Shown here in pieces: positions 12,801 through 28,200 of a stretch of 64,000 nt of DNA (position 1 is the stretch's first letter; every line of letters starts with the position of its first letter). Source of the DNA: Montifringilla adamsi (taxonomy: Eukaryota > Chordata > Aves > Passeriformes > Passeridae); the NCBI GenBank assembly GCA_017590115.1, contig JAGGNK010010225.1, forward strand, positions 4,526,001-4,590,000, in the 5' to 3' direction. The translations under genes were made by a program, and so were the position numbers. Below the pieces are notes generated by a model. It was given only the letters and a program-made list of their open reading frames with translations. It did no database searches and was not told the origin of the DNA.

Positions 12801-15800
12801 TACTTGCCTGCCTTGGCAGTTTTTTTTTTTTTCCTCCCCCCAGCTGGTGATACAAATCTGAAAAATCTGAAAACTTGAATTCCCCCTTCACTACATGTAG
12901 TTTTTAGTGTTGAAGGATGATTTCTTCATGTCTTGAGCACGTGAATTATGTCAAAAAATTATGGGGAAGAAAATCACTAGGTCACAAGAGAATGGCTGAA
13001 TATTTAAAACTCTAAGGTAGTTCTAGGAAATGGGTATCAGCTGTGAGCAAGAATTGCCTTGAAGAAAGTAAAACAGTAAAATTACTGGCATGAAATGGCA
13101 CAAATGACATGGAAAAAACATGAAATACAGTGAAAATAAGTAAAAAGGGGGTTTCTTCAGTCTGCTATACACTACTATGCACAGCTTGCAATGACTGAAA
13201 CAGAATTTGCACTAAGAAGAATTATTTCAGGCCTGAAATATAACAGCAACTGGCAAAAGACAATTCAGTGCAGAGCAGTATTTTATTTTAGATGGGAAAA
13301 GCAGAGTTAGTTGTCTCCAGACCCAGAAATCAGGCATGCAACCAGTTTGCAAATCACTTACTGATAAAGGCTTTTTGTCTGTTTTAATCAGCGGATATAT
13401 ATTTGTAAAGATGCCTTTAAAGCTGATTGCTTAACTTAAAGGCTACAGAAATAATTAATCTCCACAAACTTGAGCATACAACCATGTTTCTTAGAATCCA
13501 TACAATCCTTTGGCCTAGAGCCAGGGGAGAACTGCCCTACATGATAAAACTGGGAGTTTATCTGCCTCAGCTATCCATTTATAAGAGTGACTGCTACTAG
13601 ATGTTTCTAAGGAAAATACAGGAATCCCTAGTGATTGGGAAAGTATAACTCACCCATAGGTCCTGTAATTGCCTATTCTCTAACAGCAAATCTCTTAAGT
13701 ATTAAAGCATGAGATTTAATATCCCTTCCAAATTTTTTTTTGTAATAGCCCTGATATTCTAGATAGTCCTATATAGCCAATGTCTTTTGGGGTTGTGATA
13801 AATTCTTAGCTCTGCGACACAGAAGTAGATAGTAAGTTATTAGGCTTTGAGATAAAGAAGGATAACTTCTAAAAAACAAACAAAAAACCACTGTAAAACT
13901 CATCCACATTGCAAATAAAGGAGAGAGACCAAACTGCACCTTTTTGAGGCCCCAAAAGCTGATGGCTGCAGGCTCCTGAAAAGTTGGCAAAGAGACAATG
14001 ACATCACATGCATGAAGAGGGGACGACATGCATTTTTGAAGGATATAAAAAGAAAAGAACATTATTAGATTAAACACTGGCTATATACTGAATCTACACT
14101 TGCTGTTTATGAGGATCCTGCAGTGCAAACACCACTGCTAAATGGTTGCCAGAAAAAGAAAAAAAAGTGAGGATAAAAAAAGTTTGCTTCATTTTGTTTT
14201 GTTTTTAAATTACTAGAAACTGCTGTTTCAAGGTTTAGCCAAGAAAGAGATTTTTACTGTTAGCCTATAAATCCCTCAAAACATAGAACTATAATGGAAA
14301 TGCTGAGATAACTGGAGTGCCTGGCATGGCACTGACACATTGCATTATATAATCCAGGGAGAATGAAGGTTGGGACATCTATAAAATCTAAGCAGAATCA
14401 AGATGTATGAAAGAGCAGAAGAACAAGTAGAAATGCTGAATTTTAAACTGCAGAGAATACTACTACTAACAATAAAGCTTCCTATATGCTGAATATGCTT
14501 TTGGTTGGCTGAAGGCGAAAGAGCACAGAGCTCTATTAAAACTAAAACAGAAATTCAAAAAGGCTGTTCAAGTAACTACTTTGTTTCTGCCTTTTTTAAG
14601 GAGGTAGAAAAAAGAAAGTTGTCTAACAAAAAGATAGTATTTCCTGATGTTCTGATATCCTGAAAGGTGTCTAAGAATGTATAAATAAATAATTCAAGAA
14701 CATGCAGAATAAATGGGAGTTCCAAACATAGGCATCTTACCACACCAGCTGTAACCAGAATCAGAATATAAACTGGGACAACTGTACTTCTGCAGGTTCA
14801 CTAATTTCAGCTTAAACTGTTGATGAAAAGTTAGCCCTGATGGGTTTCTTCTAGAAAAAGACCAAAGTTACCAAGCAGTGACTGGAACTCCAGCTCAATA
14901 CATACATATATCCTAACAAAGACTATCCTTACCCAAGCCCTATTTAATTTAGGTCAGACTTAAGCAGCATTTAAGACTTGTGCTCTTGCACTGCTGGCAA
15001 GGACAACCCAAACAGAGGGATGGCAGAGGCCTGAGATGGCTGAAACACACTTGAGCCGGCCCCCGGTCACGTAAAGCCCAGTGCAGGTGGGACTGGATTA
15101 TGCCATGACTGTAAACTACAATAGATCCACACTTGGCAGCTTGACATGCTTATTAATGACAATCCAGTTCCCACTTAGCTACTTCCCAAACCTACATCAA
15201 ACAGTGAAAGAACAGCCCAGTATCCTATCTCTGGGTATCTTAGAAAGAAGAATGAAGGGGTGATTGGAAAATGTGTTGGCATAGCTACCTGGCTAGCAGG
15301 GGTAATGACAGCAATGACAATGTGGTGACATTGCCTGAAATCTGCTGATAATGATGATCATCATGCCAACACCTCCACTCTGCCGGTTGCCCTAATGCAC
15401 TGTACTTTCACACCTTTGTTTCTGTCATCCAGATGTGCATTCTGTTTGGGAACCGCTTGCGTAAATTTTTGCTGTAAATGAGGTAGAATTACCCAGAAAC
15501 TGAGGCATATATTTAGCAAATCAGTGTCTGATTTCTTTTGTAGAACATGTGCCATCAATAATGTGGGAATTAACTGAGGGCACAAGTCCTCTGAGGGACA
15601 CTGTTATCACTGTAACTTTATTGATGTAGCCTGAAAAGTAAACTTTACTAATGGGGTCAGTTTTACAAGCATACAGGTTATCATAGTGCAACTACTGTTG
15701 AGCAGGTATGGATTCTGTATATTCCTTTTATACTACAGTAACTGGGTGGTGACAGGTAACACTTTCAAAAAGGAGCAACTGCTTCCTCACCCTATATTGT

Positions 15801-18800
15801 TATACCAATGTAACATTCAAACACAGATGAGATCTCAGGAAAAGTCAGGCTGGGCTGGACCTCACTTGCATTCAAAACAAGCAATGGCACCATCAATGAC
15901 ATCTAGTCTGAAATGTTCACAAGATGTTTCCTGGTTTTCAAACTCTACTAGACTATACGTATCAAATTGTTCTTTGGTGCATTCCTCAAATTCTACTTGA
16001 CTTGTGCAATTTAAGCCAACAAAGAAAAATATGCATGGTCCCAAGCTGCTTCACTAAGCTAGTCCCACATGATTAAATAGATCTGCAAATTCTCATACTC
16101 TTAGATTGCAAGACTCCCATATTGGACCATAGAAGGGATTGAATGTCCACACATATTATATCCATGTTCAGGGAATCACAACTGACACATATGCTTCAAT
16201 CAAAGACAATTTACAGAGCTGGTGTGCAGTTAGATATTGTGGTGGTGAACAGCACACTGCCTCAGGCTTTGTGCAGTATCATGGATTTTTTGCCCTTTTG
16301 GGACCTTTAGTCCAAATATAGTGGTGGACATGCAAGCTGGTCTCTAAGCATGTGGTGGTCCCTCAGCATATCAGGCTTGACAGATCTATAAAACTATCAA
16401 ACTAGTTTTGCATAAACTAGACCAAAACATCTTCATTTGGGTATCTTGACCCTTCTGACTGAAAAGGTCTGCACAGACCTTGTCATCACACTGAAAGACA
16501 CCACTTCTTTCAATCCAGTCACAGTTTTGAGCAAGCATCCTCAAGAACAGGCTTCTCATTCATGAGACACTGATCTTCCACATATTGTTATCAGATTATT
16601 AGAAAAACAGACTTACTCGACTTCATATGAAGACATGGGAAGAGAATGTGTGTTCTGTCCTTTGCCAAATGGCTTTGAGATCTCATTCTTACTGCATCCA
16701 TCCATTCCGTCTTGGGCACAAAATATGCCAAAGGGTACACCAAAAGACAGGGTTGTGGCCAAGCTCTTTCAAGGAATTATCAAGATTGTTGGATGGGTAA
16801 AGTCAGCCTGAATCTATAGAAGCTTTAGTCACAAGAAATGCATGTCCACATTCTTAATCCTGAGAAATGTGTTGTAATTCTCCTTAAAAAGTACAGCAAG
16901 TTCTTATCCCCAATCAGATCTTAAACAACAAGTTGGTGCATATATGCTAATTAAAATCTTAAAAAAGTTAAAGGCGCACCTGTTGGAGTCTTAAATTTCT
17001 CTAAAAATTGTAAGTTTTTTTTTTTTTTTTTTAAATTTTTTAGACAGAGTTACTAAGAGCAGAAGGGCACACCACTGATAGTAAAGCCTATACTACTAGC
17101 TGAACAATGCAGGAACATTATGTCACTCAGAGGTAGAGCTTCACAAGCGTGCAAGAGAGGCTAAGAGCTTTGCCAACAAAATTATCAGACAGAACCTCAC
17201 TGGAAAAAATGAGGCACAAAGATCTAAGTGAAGTGTAAAACTTACTGAGACTTGAACGACATGTTGACAGATACCACTCCACTCTCTTGCTTCCTATCAG
17301 AACCCAACAGCCAAAGCAGAGATTCCTAAGCAGTGTTTTTACAGGCTAGGCTTAGTCTCTCCCTCATCTTATCAGTAGCCTTCAAAGGGACTGTGGGTGG
17401 ATCTCCTCCAGGGGGAAAAAAAATAAAAAATAAAACAACAAAAAAACCCTCAGAAGTGCCACCTCTTCCATACAAATATATTGGCGCAACCACAGAGACT
17501 TTGCCTGAGCTGAGAAAACACACCTGGCTCTTCTAAAGGAGAAATTAAAGAATTCATGCTTCAGCCCTCAAGCCTTGAGTGGCCTTAGAGAAGAGGAATA
17601 TCTAAGGAGAGAGTCTAATCAGGATACAGAGAAAATCAATACTCACTTCTTGAAATGCCTTGGGCAGGAAGGAACAGTTTAAGGTTGAGACATTTTTCTG
17701 CTCTTTGCACAGGAAAGTGTGCTGAAGACTGCACAGGTGAGAGCACAAAGGTAGGAGAAGGCTTTCAGGAAGACTAAAAGCAATCTAAAGCATGTTATAC
17801 CCTAAAGTTCTTTGGGAAATCTTATCTTTTAAAAGTTTCCTAGTTTTGCTGTATGAGAGATCTTTCTATACACCACTCAAAGTTGTCCAAAGTAACAATT
17901 TCAGGGATAAAAGCACACCATTGTACTGTTATTTTCTGACTTTGGTGTGGAATACAATTACTTAAGACTCAGTGGGAGAGTATGAAAGGAGCAGGAGTGT
18001 AATTCCAGTTCAGGAAAAACTCCAATAACTGACAACAAGTAAGAAACTCAAGATAGATGCATTGTATTTTAGGGGTGAGTCCCATTGGCTGGAAACCCTG
18101 ACTCTCCCAGCAGGACTCAGTTACATAGCAACTCCTGAGGGCGGATTAACCCTTTCCCACTTAACATATCTGGAATGATTTAAGAGACCTTTTCCTTCTT
18201 CTGCTACAGAATAATTTCATAGGTTTGCAAAAATGGTTTGGAAAAAAATTAGTTGAGTGCTACCACAGTAAAAGCTATCTGACTCACCACAGGATACTGA
18301 TGGTACAATGAACAGAGAATGCAGGGAGTTCACATCAGTCTAAATGATATTTTACATCATCAGGTTTTGTGACATATGTAAAACACAAAATGTATTTCTC
18401 ATCAAAAAGTTCATGCTTAGTCTGTGGGGACCTTATCCAGACTGCATTTATCAAGTGCCAGTGGTCTTTCTCACCCAAATTCTGCCTGCTCATTGACTTC
18501 TGTCTACATAATTGCTGAAGAATTAAAGAGTCCTCAGCTGGCATAGATAGTATTTAATTAATGTACAAGATAATTTTTCACCATTAGAGAATGTGTTGCT
18601 TTCATTCAGAATTGTACAGGTTGATTACTGTAAACTCTGAAATAATTCCTGCAAATTTTATAATACTAGTTGGTTTTCTTCTAATAGTCTTTTCTATTTA
18701 CTGATATCAAGTAATTTGATGAATCTATGAATCTCTACTTCATCACAGCAATTTCCCTATTTTGTTTTTAGAATTGCATTACACTTCAGTGTATACACGT

Positions 18801-19201
18801 CAAATGTAAGCACAAATACTATATACTATTAGCATAGCAGTATTCATGTTCTTCTGGTTATCAGAAATAGCAAAGTTCAAATCTAAAAAAATCAATATCT
18901 AAGACAAAGACTCTTAAAGCTCTCTATTTTTAAAATGTCAGAATTCAGCTACAGTATTTTCTCCCCTGTAAGAGAACTGGGCAGTCCCTGGGGACCAGGA
19001 AAGGCACATGTCCTCACTTAGAGCATCCCTGGTGTGGTCACACTTCACTGCTTTGAGCCACAGATGCATACTATTAGGAAAAAGGAGCTACTAAGTTTCC
19101 GGAGGAGAAAATAAGAAATCAGTCTGATGTGATGTTACACTTACTTTTGACTGTCTTCAGGTCACAGTAAGTGAGCTCTATTTTCTCCTTTCTTTTTACA
19201 G
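9831..19201. other. Non-coding sequence upstream of RARB P2
   Basis: No recognisable exon. Poly-T runs lie at 11096-11119 (24 T) and 17015-17032 (18 T), and a perfect 14-base palindrome ATGATGATCATCAT lies at 15351-15364. The region 15000-16950 has a distinct, mixed composition that could be an old decayed mobile element, but no family was recognised. Confidence 0.6.
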
Positions 19202-19288
19202 GCAGAATTGGACTCATGGTAGAATGGGCATTAAACAATGCTTGGAAGGGCAGGCACCAGTGACACTGCCCCGATTCAAAAAACCAGG
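19202..19288 (+). other. Candidate orphan exon (87 nt), possibly of a non-coding RNA
   Basis: A strong pyrimidine tract and acceptor (TTTCTTTTTACAG, ending 19201) is followed 87 bases later by a good donor (CAGG|GTAAGA at 19289). One phase is fully open across the exon and contains NWTHGRMGIKQCLEGQAPVT, but it resembles no protein I know. It lies on the strand opposite RARB, about 10 kb upstream of P2. The most economical reading is an exon of an antisense or divergent long non-coding RNA; a chance pairing of splice signals is also possible. Confidence 0.3.
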
Positions 19289-22200
19289 GTAAGACTATAA
19301 CTTTCCTTTACTATGGAAGACCCAAGGACACTCTTACCTGAAGGTTAGAGGAGAAAAGCCTTGAACAAGGTCATCTTCTGCTCATCTTCCCCCACCCACC
19401 ATTCTCACACACAGCAGGTCCTGTAACCCACACCTCCCACCAACATCTCTTCATGAAGTAAAATCTCTGCTCAGCAGCAGCTCCTCAGTTCCCATTCAGA
19501 CCAGCCAGAAGAAACCACAGTCCTGTTAAAAGTTTCTTTTTTATTTAGTTGCTTTAATAAAACAGGTAACCTTTGTGTGTTTCTGAAAGGACTGTCTATA
19601 TGGTTAAGATATGCCTTGCTTTTTTAAACATTTCACATTCTAAAAGTTCATCTGCATTTTCTTTCTATGGTTCTCATACATCAGTTGCAAATCCAAATGG
19701 GAGAGAAAAATATAATTTAAAATTCTATTTAATTTGGATTCTTGTATTATATCTTGAAAACCCATCTTGCATTACTTAGCTGCTGACTTTCATAAAACTA
19801 GGAGTACTAATATAGTGGGTGGGAGATTAGTACAAATAGAACTACTTCAGAAATATTTTGTGATCTGAAAATTAATTAGGAAGAATCAATTAAATTTATT
19901 ATTATAGAGCCTTAAAAAAAGTTCATATTTTGCTATCATTATTCACCTAAAACTATCACTGACGCCACTGGAAATGTAGCCTTTAGAAGGATAAAACCTT
20001 AAGGACCAAGTTCAACATGCTTGTGTTCCGTTGAAAGTACATTTTCATATAAATACCAACACAGACCTATCAAATATTTGTGTTCTTCATTAAACTAATG
20101 CCTCCCTGCACCATAAACAAGATGGTGCAAAATGTAGGTGTATTCCCATGTCCTACTACTAAGGTAGGCGATATCAAAATAAATTTACAACCATATCATT
20201 ATATCAATCTCCAGTATTACTGCATCAGTACTATAACCATAATTAACTAGCTGCAGGTCAAATTTCTAATAAATCTTTAGAAATTAAATGTATAATTTGT
20301 CAAAAGCACATGTCTTCATAAATTGATTATTCAGAATTTAGAAGCTTTTTAATTAGGAAGAAATTTATGCAATACCATGTGTAATAATTACGAATCAGCT
20401 TTTCTGTGATATTTTTGTACATCAGCAAAAATTAAAACATTGGAAAACATTACCAGGTCATTGCAGTATTTCAATGTCAAAAGAAACACATAGTTTAATT
20501 GTAGAGGTTAAAGATATTTTCCCGTATCTTTTACATCTTATATAGCTTTATGATCTCAGAACTGGAATCATTAACCAAATCCAAAATCAATGAGAAAAAG
20601 ACCTAATCTGACCATTTTCAAGTGCAGAGTCACTAAAAATTATTTATGCCACTGTAGCACCTTTTTTCCATGGTTCCATAGTTTTACTAAACAGCATATA
20701 TTATAAGTCAAACTTCCATTTTATGGTACACTAAACAATATTTTGCCTTTCTCATCCCTTTCCAGCTAAAATTCTGAAAGAGTTTAAAACTTTTAAACAT
20801 CACCTTTGTAACAAGCAGCAAGATGATGGGTACGACCCTGGCTGCCAAAGAGAAAACTAGAGAAAAAGAAAGTTAAGTGATATTCATTCATGGCGCACAA
20901 GAAGCAAAAATTATACCCCAGTTCCCCTGCTCTCCCCTCCCATGCTTTCACCACAGGCCTATTCAAACTCGGCACCCCCACAAGGGCTCTGGGTACTTCT
21001 ATCAACATTTCATAGGAGAAGATTTTTTTTGACAGAGAACACAAAAGCTGCTTTGTGTGAAGTCTGGACACTTTTTTTCTACCTAATAAAAACATGAATA
21101 GAAGTGGGACCTCAGCAAGCATATGGCAGAAAGTCTGGACTAACTGAAAAAAAGGGGCCTAGAAGAGTTTGCTCTCTGTCATTCCCCACCGTGTTTACTG
21201 GTGAATGTATATGGTGTAAATAAGGAGTATGCAGAGCAGTCCATAATGGAACATTGTTTATGTGCACATCCTGGCAAATGCATATACAGCATGGAGGCTA
21301 TTTCCAAGCAGAACATAAACACAAAAGGGGAGTGATGACAAACAAGTATTCCAAGGCAAGAAAAATGTTATTCCATATACAAACCAAACAAACTAAAGTG
21401 GTTTCTCCCCTGCTAGGATCCAACTGGCAGATCTCAGCTGCACACACTATGTAGCTGTTAAAGAAATGAGAGACATTCCAGGCTAACTGGTTGGCTTTCT
21501 TTTTCTTAAGAGACCTTATTATGCTCCCAATATTAAAAAGAAAAACACAGTTAATATTTTATTTTACTCTCTTGCAAAAACACAACAAAACAAAACAGCC
21601 GTTTCTTTCAGCCTGCATAGGAGCTGGGGAGATAGAGCTGATGCCAAGAAAACACCGTAAGGAATTAAGTCACAGCTTTTCTATTTCAAGTTCCTACTGA
21701 AAGATAGAGATGGTTCTTTCTTCTGCAGGTCTCTCTGACAAACCTATTACACGGCTTTAGCAAGTGACACCAGTGTGACAATAACTTAGAGGTTTCATGC
21801 TCCTGGCAGATTTTTTTTTCTTTTAATCATTACTCACATAAAGAAAGAGGGTTTAGAAAACCCAGGTCCCTGCAATTTCAAGATAGCAAACCAGGGGGAT
21901 GAACCTTTTTTTTATTGTGTGCTTACTTCTGGAGAAAGGAGTATTGTGCTTTGATAGCTGCTATGTAAATAAATGCCTGTAATTTTATTCCTTTAAAACT
22001 AATTTCAAACAGCCAGCTAAAGAAGGAAGAAAAGTTGACAAGTAGGAAAACAAACAGTAGAGTGACAACAAGAACCACAAAAAGTCAACTGATAAAGCAG
22101 AGCTTTTAAAATAATTAATAGGTCTTTTTAGGATATTAGACACTAGAAGCTAGCAGCTTTAGTAGAAGATCATAGGAAATCCAGAACAAAAATACATTGT

Positions 22201-25200
22201 GATGTCTTACACAGAAATCCAGAGCCAGCCTCTGGTTTTAGCCTATTTTAAGATACTCAGAGTACGCCTCACTTTCTCCAAAGCTCTAGGTATACATCCA
22301 AATAAATTGAAATGCAAGTGCTGAACTGGGGTCTGCACCTATAAGTAAGATTTCTCCTAGTCTGTCAAAACCTGGATGCAAATGTCCCATGCTCTGCCTT
22401 TATGAACTCTTGGAACTTGGGTGCATCACTCATTGGGAAGTGATAGAACCTGGGCTGGGAATACTGGTAGCACCTTTACAATGTATAGACAGTCATTTAT
22501 GGAATCATATTATTCTTTCATTTTCCTTTTTTCATGTATCACTTCCATTATGCAAGACCAAAAGAACCCTCACAAAGCCTCTCACTGGTGACTGGTTTGA
22601 TATTAATACTTTTCAATTAAAATCACACTTCAGAATCCAGAGGAGGCTTATAAATTTTATTTTTTTAAATTACCCCTGAATGCACACCTACCTCATCCCA
22701 ACATGACCTTATGCACACCCACTGCTTGGGTTTCTGTTCAGCCGCTTGCAGACTTGTACAGAGCCTTCACTGTGCCTCACAAAACAACACATTGCTCATA
22801 ATTACTCTTGGCTGCATGGACCTCTTACAACATAGTGACAGGGAGAGTGCACACCAATGCCAAGTGCAAGCTCCCATGCTCTTTCTTCATTACAGAAGGT
22901 ATTTCTGGTGGCTGAATACCTTTTGCATATTACAGCTGTTGCCTGTATGAAGGGAAGATTTTTGTAATGTGTGTTACACTGGGCAACCATACAGCAAAGA
23001 GGAGGATCTGTGATGGCTGTTGCAAAGCTGAGTCACAGTGGGTGCTCTAAAGGTTTTAAACTAAAGGGGTTTTAGTAAGACTCCACATCTTACCACTTAG
23101 TCTTAAAAAAAGGTACTAAACTATGGGAAGAATCTTAAAAAAAATTTGCCAAATGTATAAAATTCACCGTGAGATTTAAGGAATCTTTTTTATTCTCTTC
23201 ATCTAAGTTTCACCAGTCAAGCGAGCCACTCAGTTTTCATCTGAAAAGTTTTCAGCTTTAAGGGCTCACGAGAATGGCCTATAAACGTGACCAGACTGGC
23301 ATGTTGAAAGGCTAGGAAACTGAGGGATAAGGAAGAAGTACTCTAAATTACTAGCACTAAGCCTTTTAATTTGTATGTCAGCATTAAGATTTAGTTTACA
23401 TTTGAGGCTGACAACACTGACTAATTCAGAAATGCTAAAGTGAATTCAGCACCTGCAAAAGAGGAAACAAAGGTACTGAAAAGGTACTGTGAAAACACTC
23501 TGAGACCAGCTTTGTATTCCTTACTAACTGTTGTCCAAGATGTGCAATCTTATACTTTGTTGTTTACTGGACAACTACATAAAAACTAGTACTCTTTATA
23601 TCCTCCTCCCATCCCCCCCTTTAAATTAAAATTGAGTTGTTATTTTAACCCTACTCAAGTATGTAATATAGTGATGATTGTAAATCTTTATGATCACAAA
23701 ATCCCTTTGATTTATCCCTCAGTTTACTAGCTTTAACAAACATAATCCTAAAAACAATACAGAAGAAGATCTTACAGGCCTTCAAATGATGAAGAGGGAG
23801 CAGGGAATGACTACATAAGTAAAGCTACAGCTTCAGGGCTCAAGACTTTCCCTTTGGGAGGCTTTCTGAATGCTGCTAATAAGGTCCTGCCAGTGGAACC
23901 AGAGGAATATCTTCATAAAAAAAAGGCCTTCAGTGTGGGAAGATACAATTTTCCAGAAAATTTTTAATAAAAAGCTAATAGATGTGGGGCCTGAATCTAA
24001 CAATAGATATAAGTATGTCTAAATACATAGGAAAACATGAATATTATTAAAGGTGGCAAGTCTATCCTGCCTACCCCCCACCTCCAGATCTGTAGTCACG
24101 AACATGAGGATATTCAAAGCTTATGTGAAGATACCAGACTCAGCTCTCCAGTGTGACCATATGGCAGCAGCCAGTTAAACACACAAAAAGAATTATTTCC
24201 TTTTCTGCTCAGTATTCCACGCTGTGACAGCCAGAAGAAAATACATGGATATTTATGTCTGCAAAGCAAAGCATATCTGCCTTGTCTATCAGCCTTGGCC
24301 TTAGCCAAGATGCAGTCACCACCCTGCATCCCAACTGACCCTCTGAATATTTTGAGAATTTGTATTAAACCAACATTTTAGCACTAACTCTCCCATATGA
24401 ATTCCAGAGGGTCTATGAACAGGCATGACAATTCCTTTTGTCTGTACCTACACTCATAAATACAATGCGCCAGAGCTCATTTCCAGCCCTGAGGCTCAGC
24501 TTGCATTCAAAGCATCTCCCACTCCATTACAGCTCTGGCTTGGGGATAACTACAGAGACAGTTCCTCACTCAGCTGCCCCGATCCACACCTGGCATTGCT
24601 GGGGAGAGGAGGCCTGCATGCTACCTGTCAGCATGGACAACTCACAGGACATGACCTCAGCCCATGCCCTGACCCTGCTTGTTTTTCTGATAGCCTTTGA
24701 ACCCCTGCAATTCACTCTATCCACCAACATGGGCAGGAACTAAGCAAGTCTAAGGGCTTCCTATGGCTTTTGCTGGCACTCAGGACAGTTCACCACATTC
24801 TAGTGCAGAAAGAGCCCATGTGAGCAGGTGTGAGACTTCAAGCCCATGAGGAGTTCCTGAAAACAAGAACTGCAACAGCCACTGTCTTTTCAAGCATCAT
24901 TGCTAGCAAAAGAGCTGGAGTCCTTCCATGAGTGTTCTTTGCTGTCTTTGGAGCTGCATGGTTTGGGGAAGAGCTGCCTCCACTTGGCTAGAAACTTATG
25001 CAACATTTTTATACACTCACTGGATCCACACAAGAAATCTGATCAACTACCTTCAGAAGCCACCCAAAAACTTTGGAAGCTTCCATCTGGCTCACTTGTT
25101 TGCCCATCTCGGGTACTCACATATCTTATATAACATTCCCTTATTAAAAAACACAGAATTTTTATGGGTTTTGTACTGCCTAATATTGAAGCATATATAC

Positions 25201-28200
25201 AAATAAGTCGGTGCCTTCAGTGACATCATCCTCCTCTTGAACTGAGATATGGAGATGTATCTGATAAAAGAGTGAAAAGAGTTTTTTATATTTTTCTCTC
25301 CTGCATGTATCTTCCAAATGGGCTTGGTTTACGTAGGAGTGATGTAATGCCTCTTTTGAAGACGTACTTAAAGGGTCAAAAAATAGGTAAATATAACTTG
25401 AACACACCAAGAGGACAGTTTATCACATGGGAATTCTGGTCACCTATTTGGGGTTTAACTGCAACCACGACGTGTCACTTAGTGCTGGCACAGGCACATG
25501 AAACTGGAGGTAAGTTTGCTGGTCACTTATAATTCATTAGTACAACAAAACTTTTACTGGTTTCTTATTAGTGAGAAGAAAAGGTGCCATCCTGGTTAGT
25601 AAAAATTGCTATGCTTCCCCTGACTGTAAAATTTGCTGTTGAGGCAACCCAGATGCCTAACCTTATTACACTAGCAACAAATTCACTTCTGGGAGGAACC
25701 TACCCTATCTTCTCTCATTAATTTGGTCCCAATTCTGTCTATTTATTAGCTAGTCATCATAGCCATCTTTACCCTTGCCCCTATCTAGCTAAAAGAACTT
25801 TGGCCAAAAAGGCAATAATTTCATGTGTTTAGTAGGCTCTCCATGCCCCCCAGGATGTCCACTGTCAACATGGAGACAGGACTGCTTCATGGTGAGGGTG
25901 TTGGTCACCAGGTTAAGAGGCCAGGAGGGAAGGGATGCACTCCTTGGCAGGTGTCATAAAGGCCAATCTCTCAGCCAAGGAGCCGAGGCCAGCCAGTCCT
26001 CACCCTGTAACCCCCGGGACAAGGCAGGCTACAGTACACACAATGGACTGGTGTAGAGCTGAGCTCTATGGCCAAGGGATAGAATCCTTTCAGTGATCCC
26101 ACCCAAAACAGCAACCACTGGAAAGCCAGCTGCAGTGCACACCTGCTAGACAGAGAGGAAGAAGCTGGCATGAGACATGACTGTGTAAAGGGAATTTTAA
26201 CAGCAAAATCTCTAGACTTAATCTGTCAGAAGCACAGTGCTACTGCAGCCTCCTTATCTTCAACAGGGTTTGTTCATGTTCAGCACATTAACATGAGACC
26301 ACCTCTTAGTTAACAGGGCTGACAGCAAATGCTTTATCACTAAATAGAACCATTTAGAATCACACAGTACTGCAGGTTGACAATCTAGGCTTAAACACCC
26401 TCCTGAGCTAATCATGCTGCTCCTAGGGCAAAAACTATGAAAGAAATATGACACTTAAGCACAAAATTGACATATTTTGCAGAGGAATAGATGGAGTTAT
26501 TGAGCAGAATGGCTTTTTTAAGCATTTCTATGAACTCAATTCTGATCTCAAAATATATATAATCTGTTGGGTTTACATGACTTTTCCATTGCTGATAAAC
26601 TATGTTCAAATATATCAGGCAGGGGATGGCCTACTTAAAGTTTAAAGTTGTAATTGTCAAGTTCTAATTGACTGTTTGAAGTTCTAATTGTCAATTTTAA
26701 TGGATGGCTAGTAGCAAAATTTGCAGTCCTGTGTTAGGGGAAAAGACCCTAGACAGAATTATATGAGCAAAAAAAAATCATATGTAAAGCATTTTCCATA
26801 ACTATTTATGTTTTCAATTCATGCCTTCAAAGCCAAGTGCATGCCACCGCAGTGAAGAATTTAACAGTTGTGGGTTTCTGTTGTTGTTTTTAAGAGTCAG
26901 GGATACTGGGATTGCTCAGTCTATAGAGAAGTCAGTGTAGTTGGAAAAGTGGGTGAACAAACATCTTTACTGCCACAGCAAACAAAACCTGATAGTGATT
27001 TTTCTTTTCCATGCTGTAGGCGTCACAAAAAGCTACATAGATGTAAACCCAAAGGAAATAATAGTTACTCTGAATTGTTGCTGGTCAAATATAGCAGAAT
27101 TTGACCTGACACGAAGGCAGAACAGCTCTGCAGCTGCATTTATGCAAGAAATAGTAACACAATATATTCTTTACTTAAGAACCCTACCAAATATTTAAAC
27201 ACTGACATAAACTAGTTTTCCTATAAAAAATTCATTGCTGAATTTTCAGAGCCACAGTAGGCTTTCAGATAGTGTGATGTAGTATTAGTATGAATTTGGG
27301 CCAGCATTTTCAAACCAAACATTTAAAGCTAAGATAAATATCTTTTTATGTGCCAAATATTTATGGTTCACAGACACACTGATAATGACTGAGGCAGGCA
27401 GGACAGATCCACTCCAGCAGTGAATTTTAGGCATGCAGACCCTGCTTGCATCAAACTAAGGTAACTATGCTGCAACAATCACAACATGAAAAGCCAAAGG
27501 TCTCTAGAAATATTAGTCTGGTATAGGTGGAAACAGAGTAGCAAAGTTTGGTCAGTAACTTGGGGGTTAGTCTAATCCTGTCACTAACATAATTTTTTTC
27601 ATGAGACCTTAACGATCAAAAAAAGCAGTATCAACTCATAAAATACATGTCAGCCTTAGAAGTTAAGAAAAAGGGCATAAATCACATTTGAGCTAGAGGA
27701 AAATAAGTACCATGAGAAGTAGTACTTTTTCCTTGGTTTAGTTTTTGGTTTTGGACAGCTTTATTTATACACAGGATGAAAAAACACTGCAGAAAGTTTT
27801 AACACAAGCAGGTTTTTAAGGTGATCTCTATCTACTACAAAAGTAATTTACATTTCCATTATCAGTCTTAAATCTTTCCTGAGAGTCTGAAGGCCAAAGC
27901 AAGTTTCTAATCTCAGCCACTGTCTACACGACCCATTCAAAAAGAAACCCTCAAAGCTCAGGCTCCTTAAATCAACTCCATTTGGTGCAAGGCTGGGGTT
28001 CCTGCTTGTTTGCTTTTGGCCTTCCTGCATATTGGTTCAGGACTTAGGGCCGAGTTCAGCTGCAGAGATAATGCAAAATCAGAACGATTCTTTTCCTCTG
28101 GCTGCCAAGGAAATCCCTGCTTTAGATTAGAAAATAACTAATGATTGTGTGTCCCTGTATGCTTTGGAGTAGGGCCCCTTATTTTATCTACATGGCAGCT

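Noticed and set aside
15000..16950. Possible old mobile element or retrotransposed remnant
   Set aside because: The composition differs slightly from its flanks, but no terminal repeats, target-site duplications, tail or protein motif could be identified; a repeat-library search would settle it.
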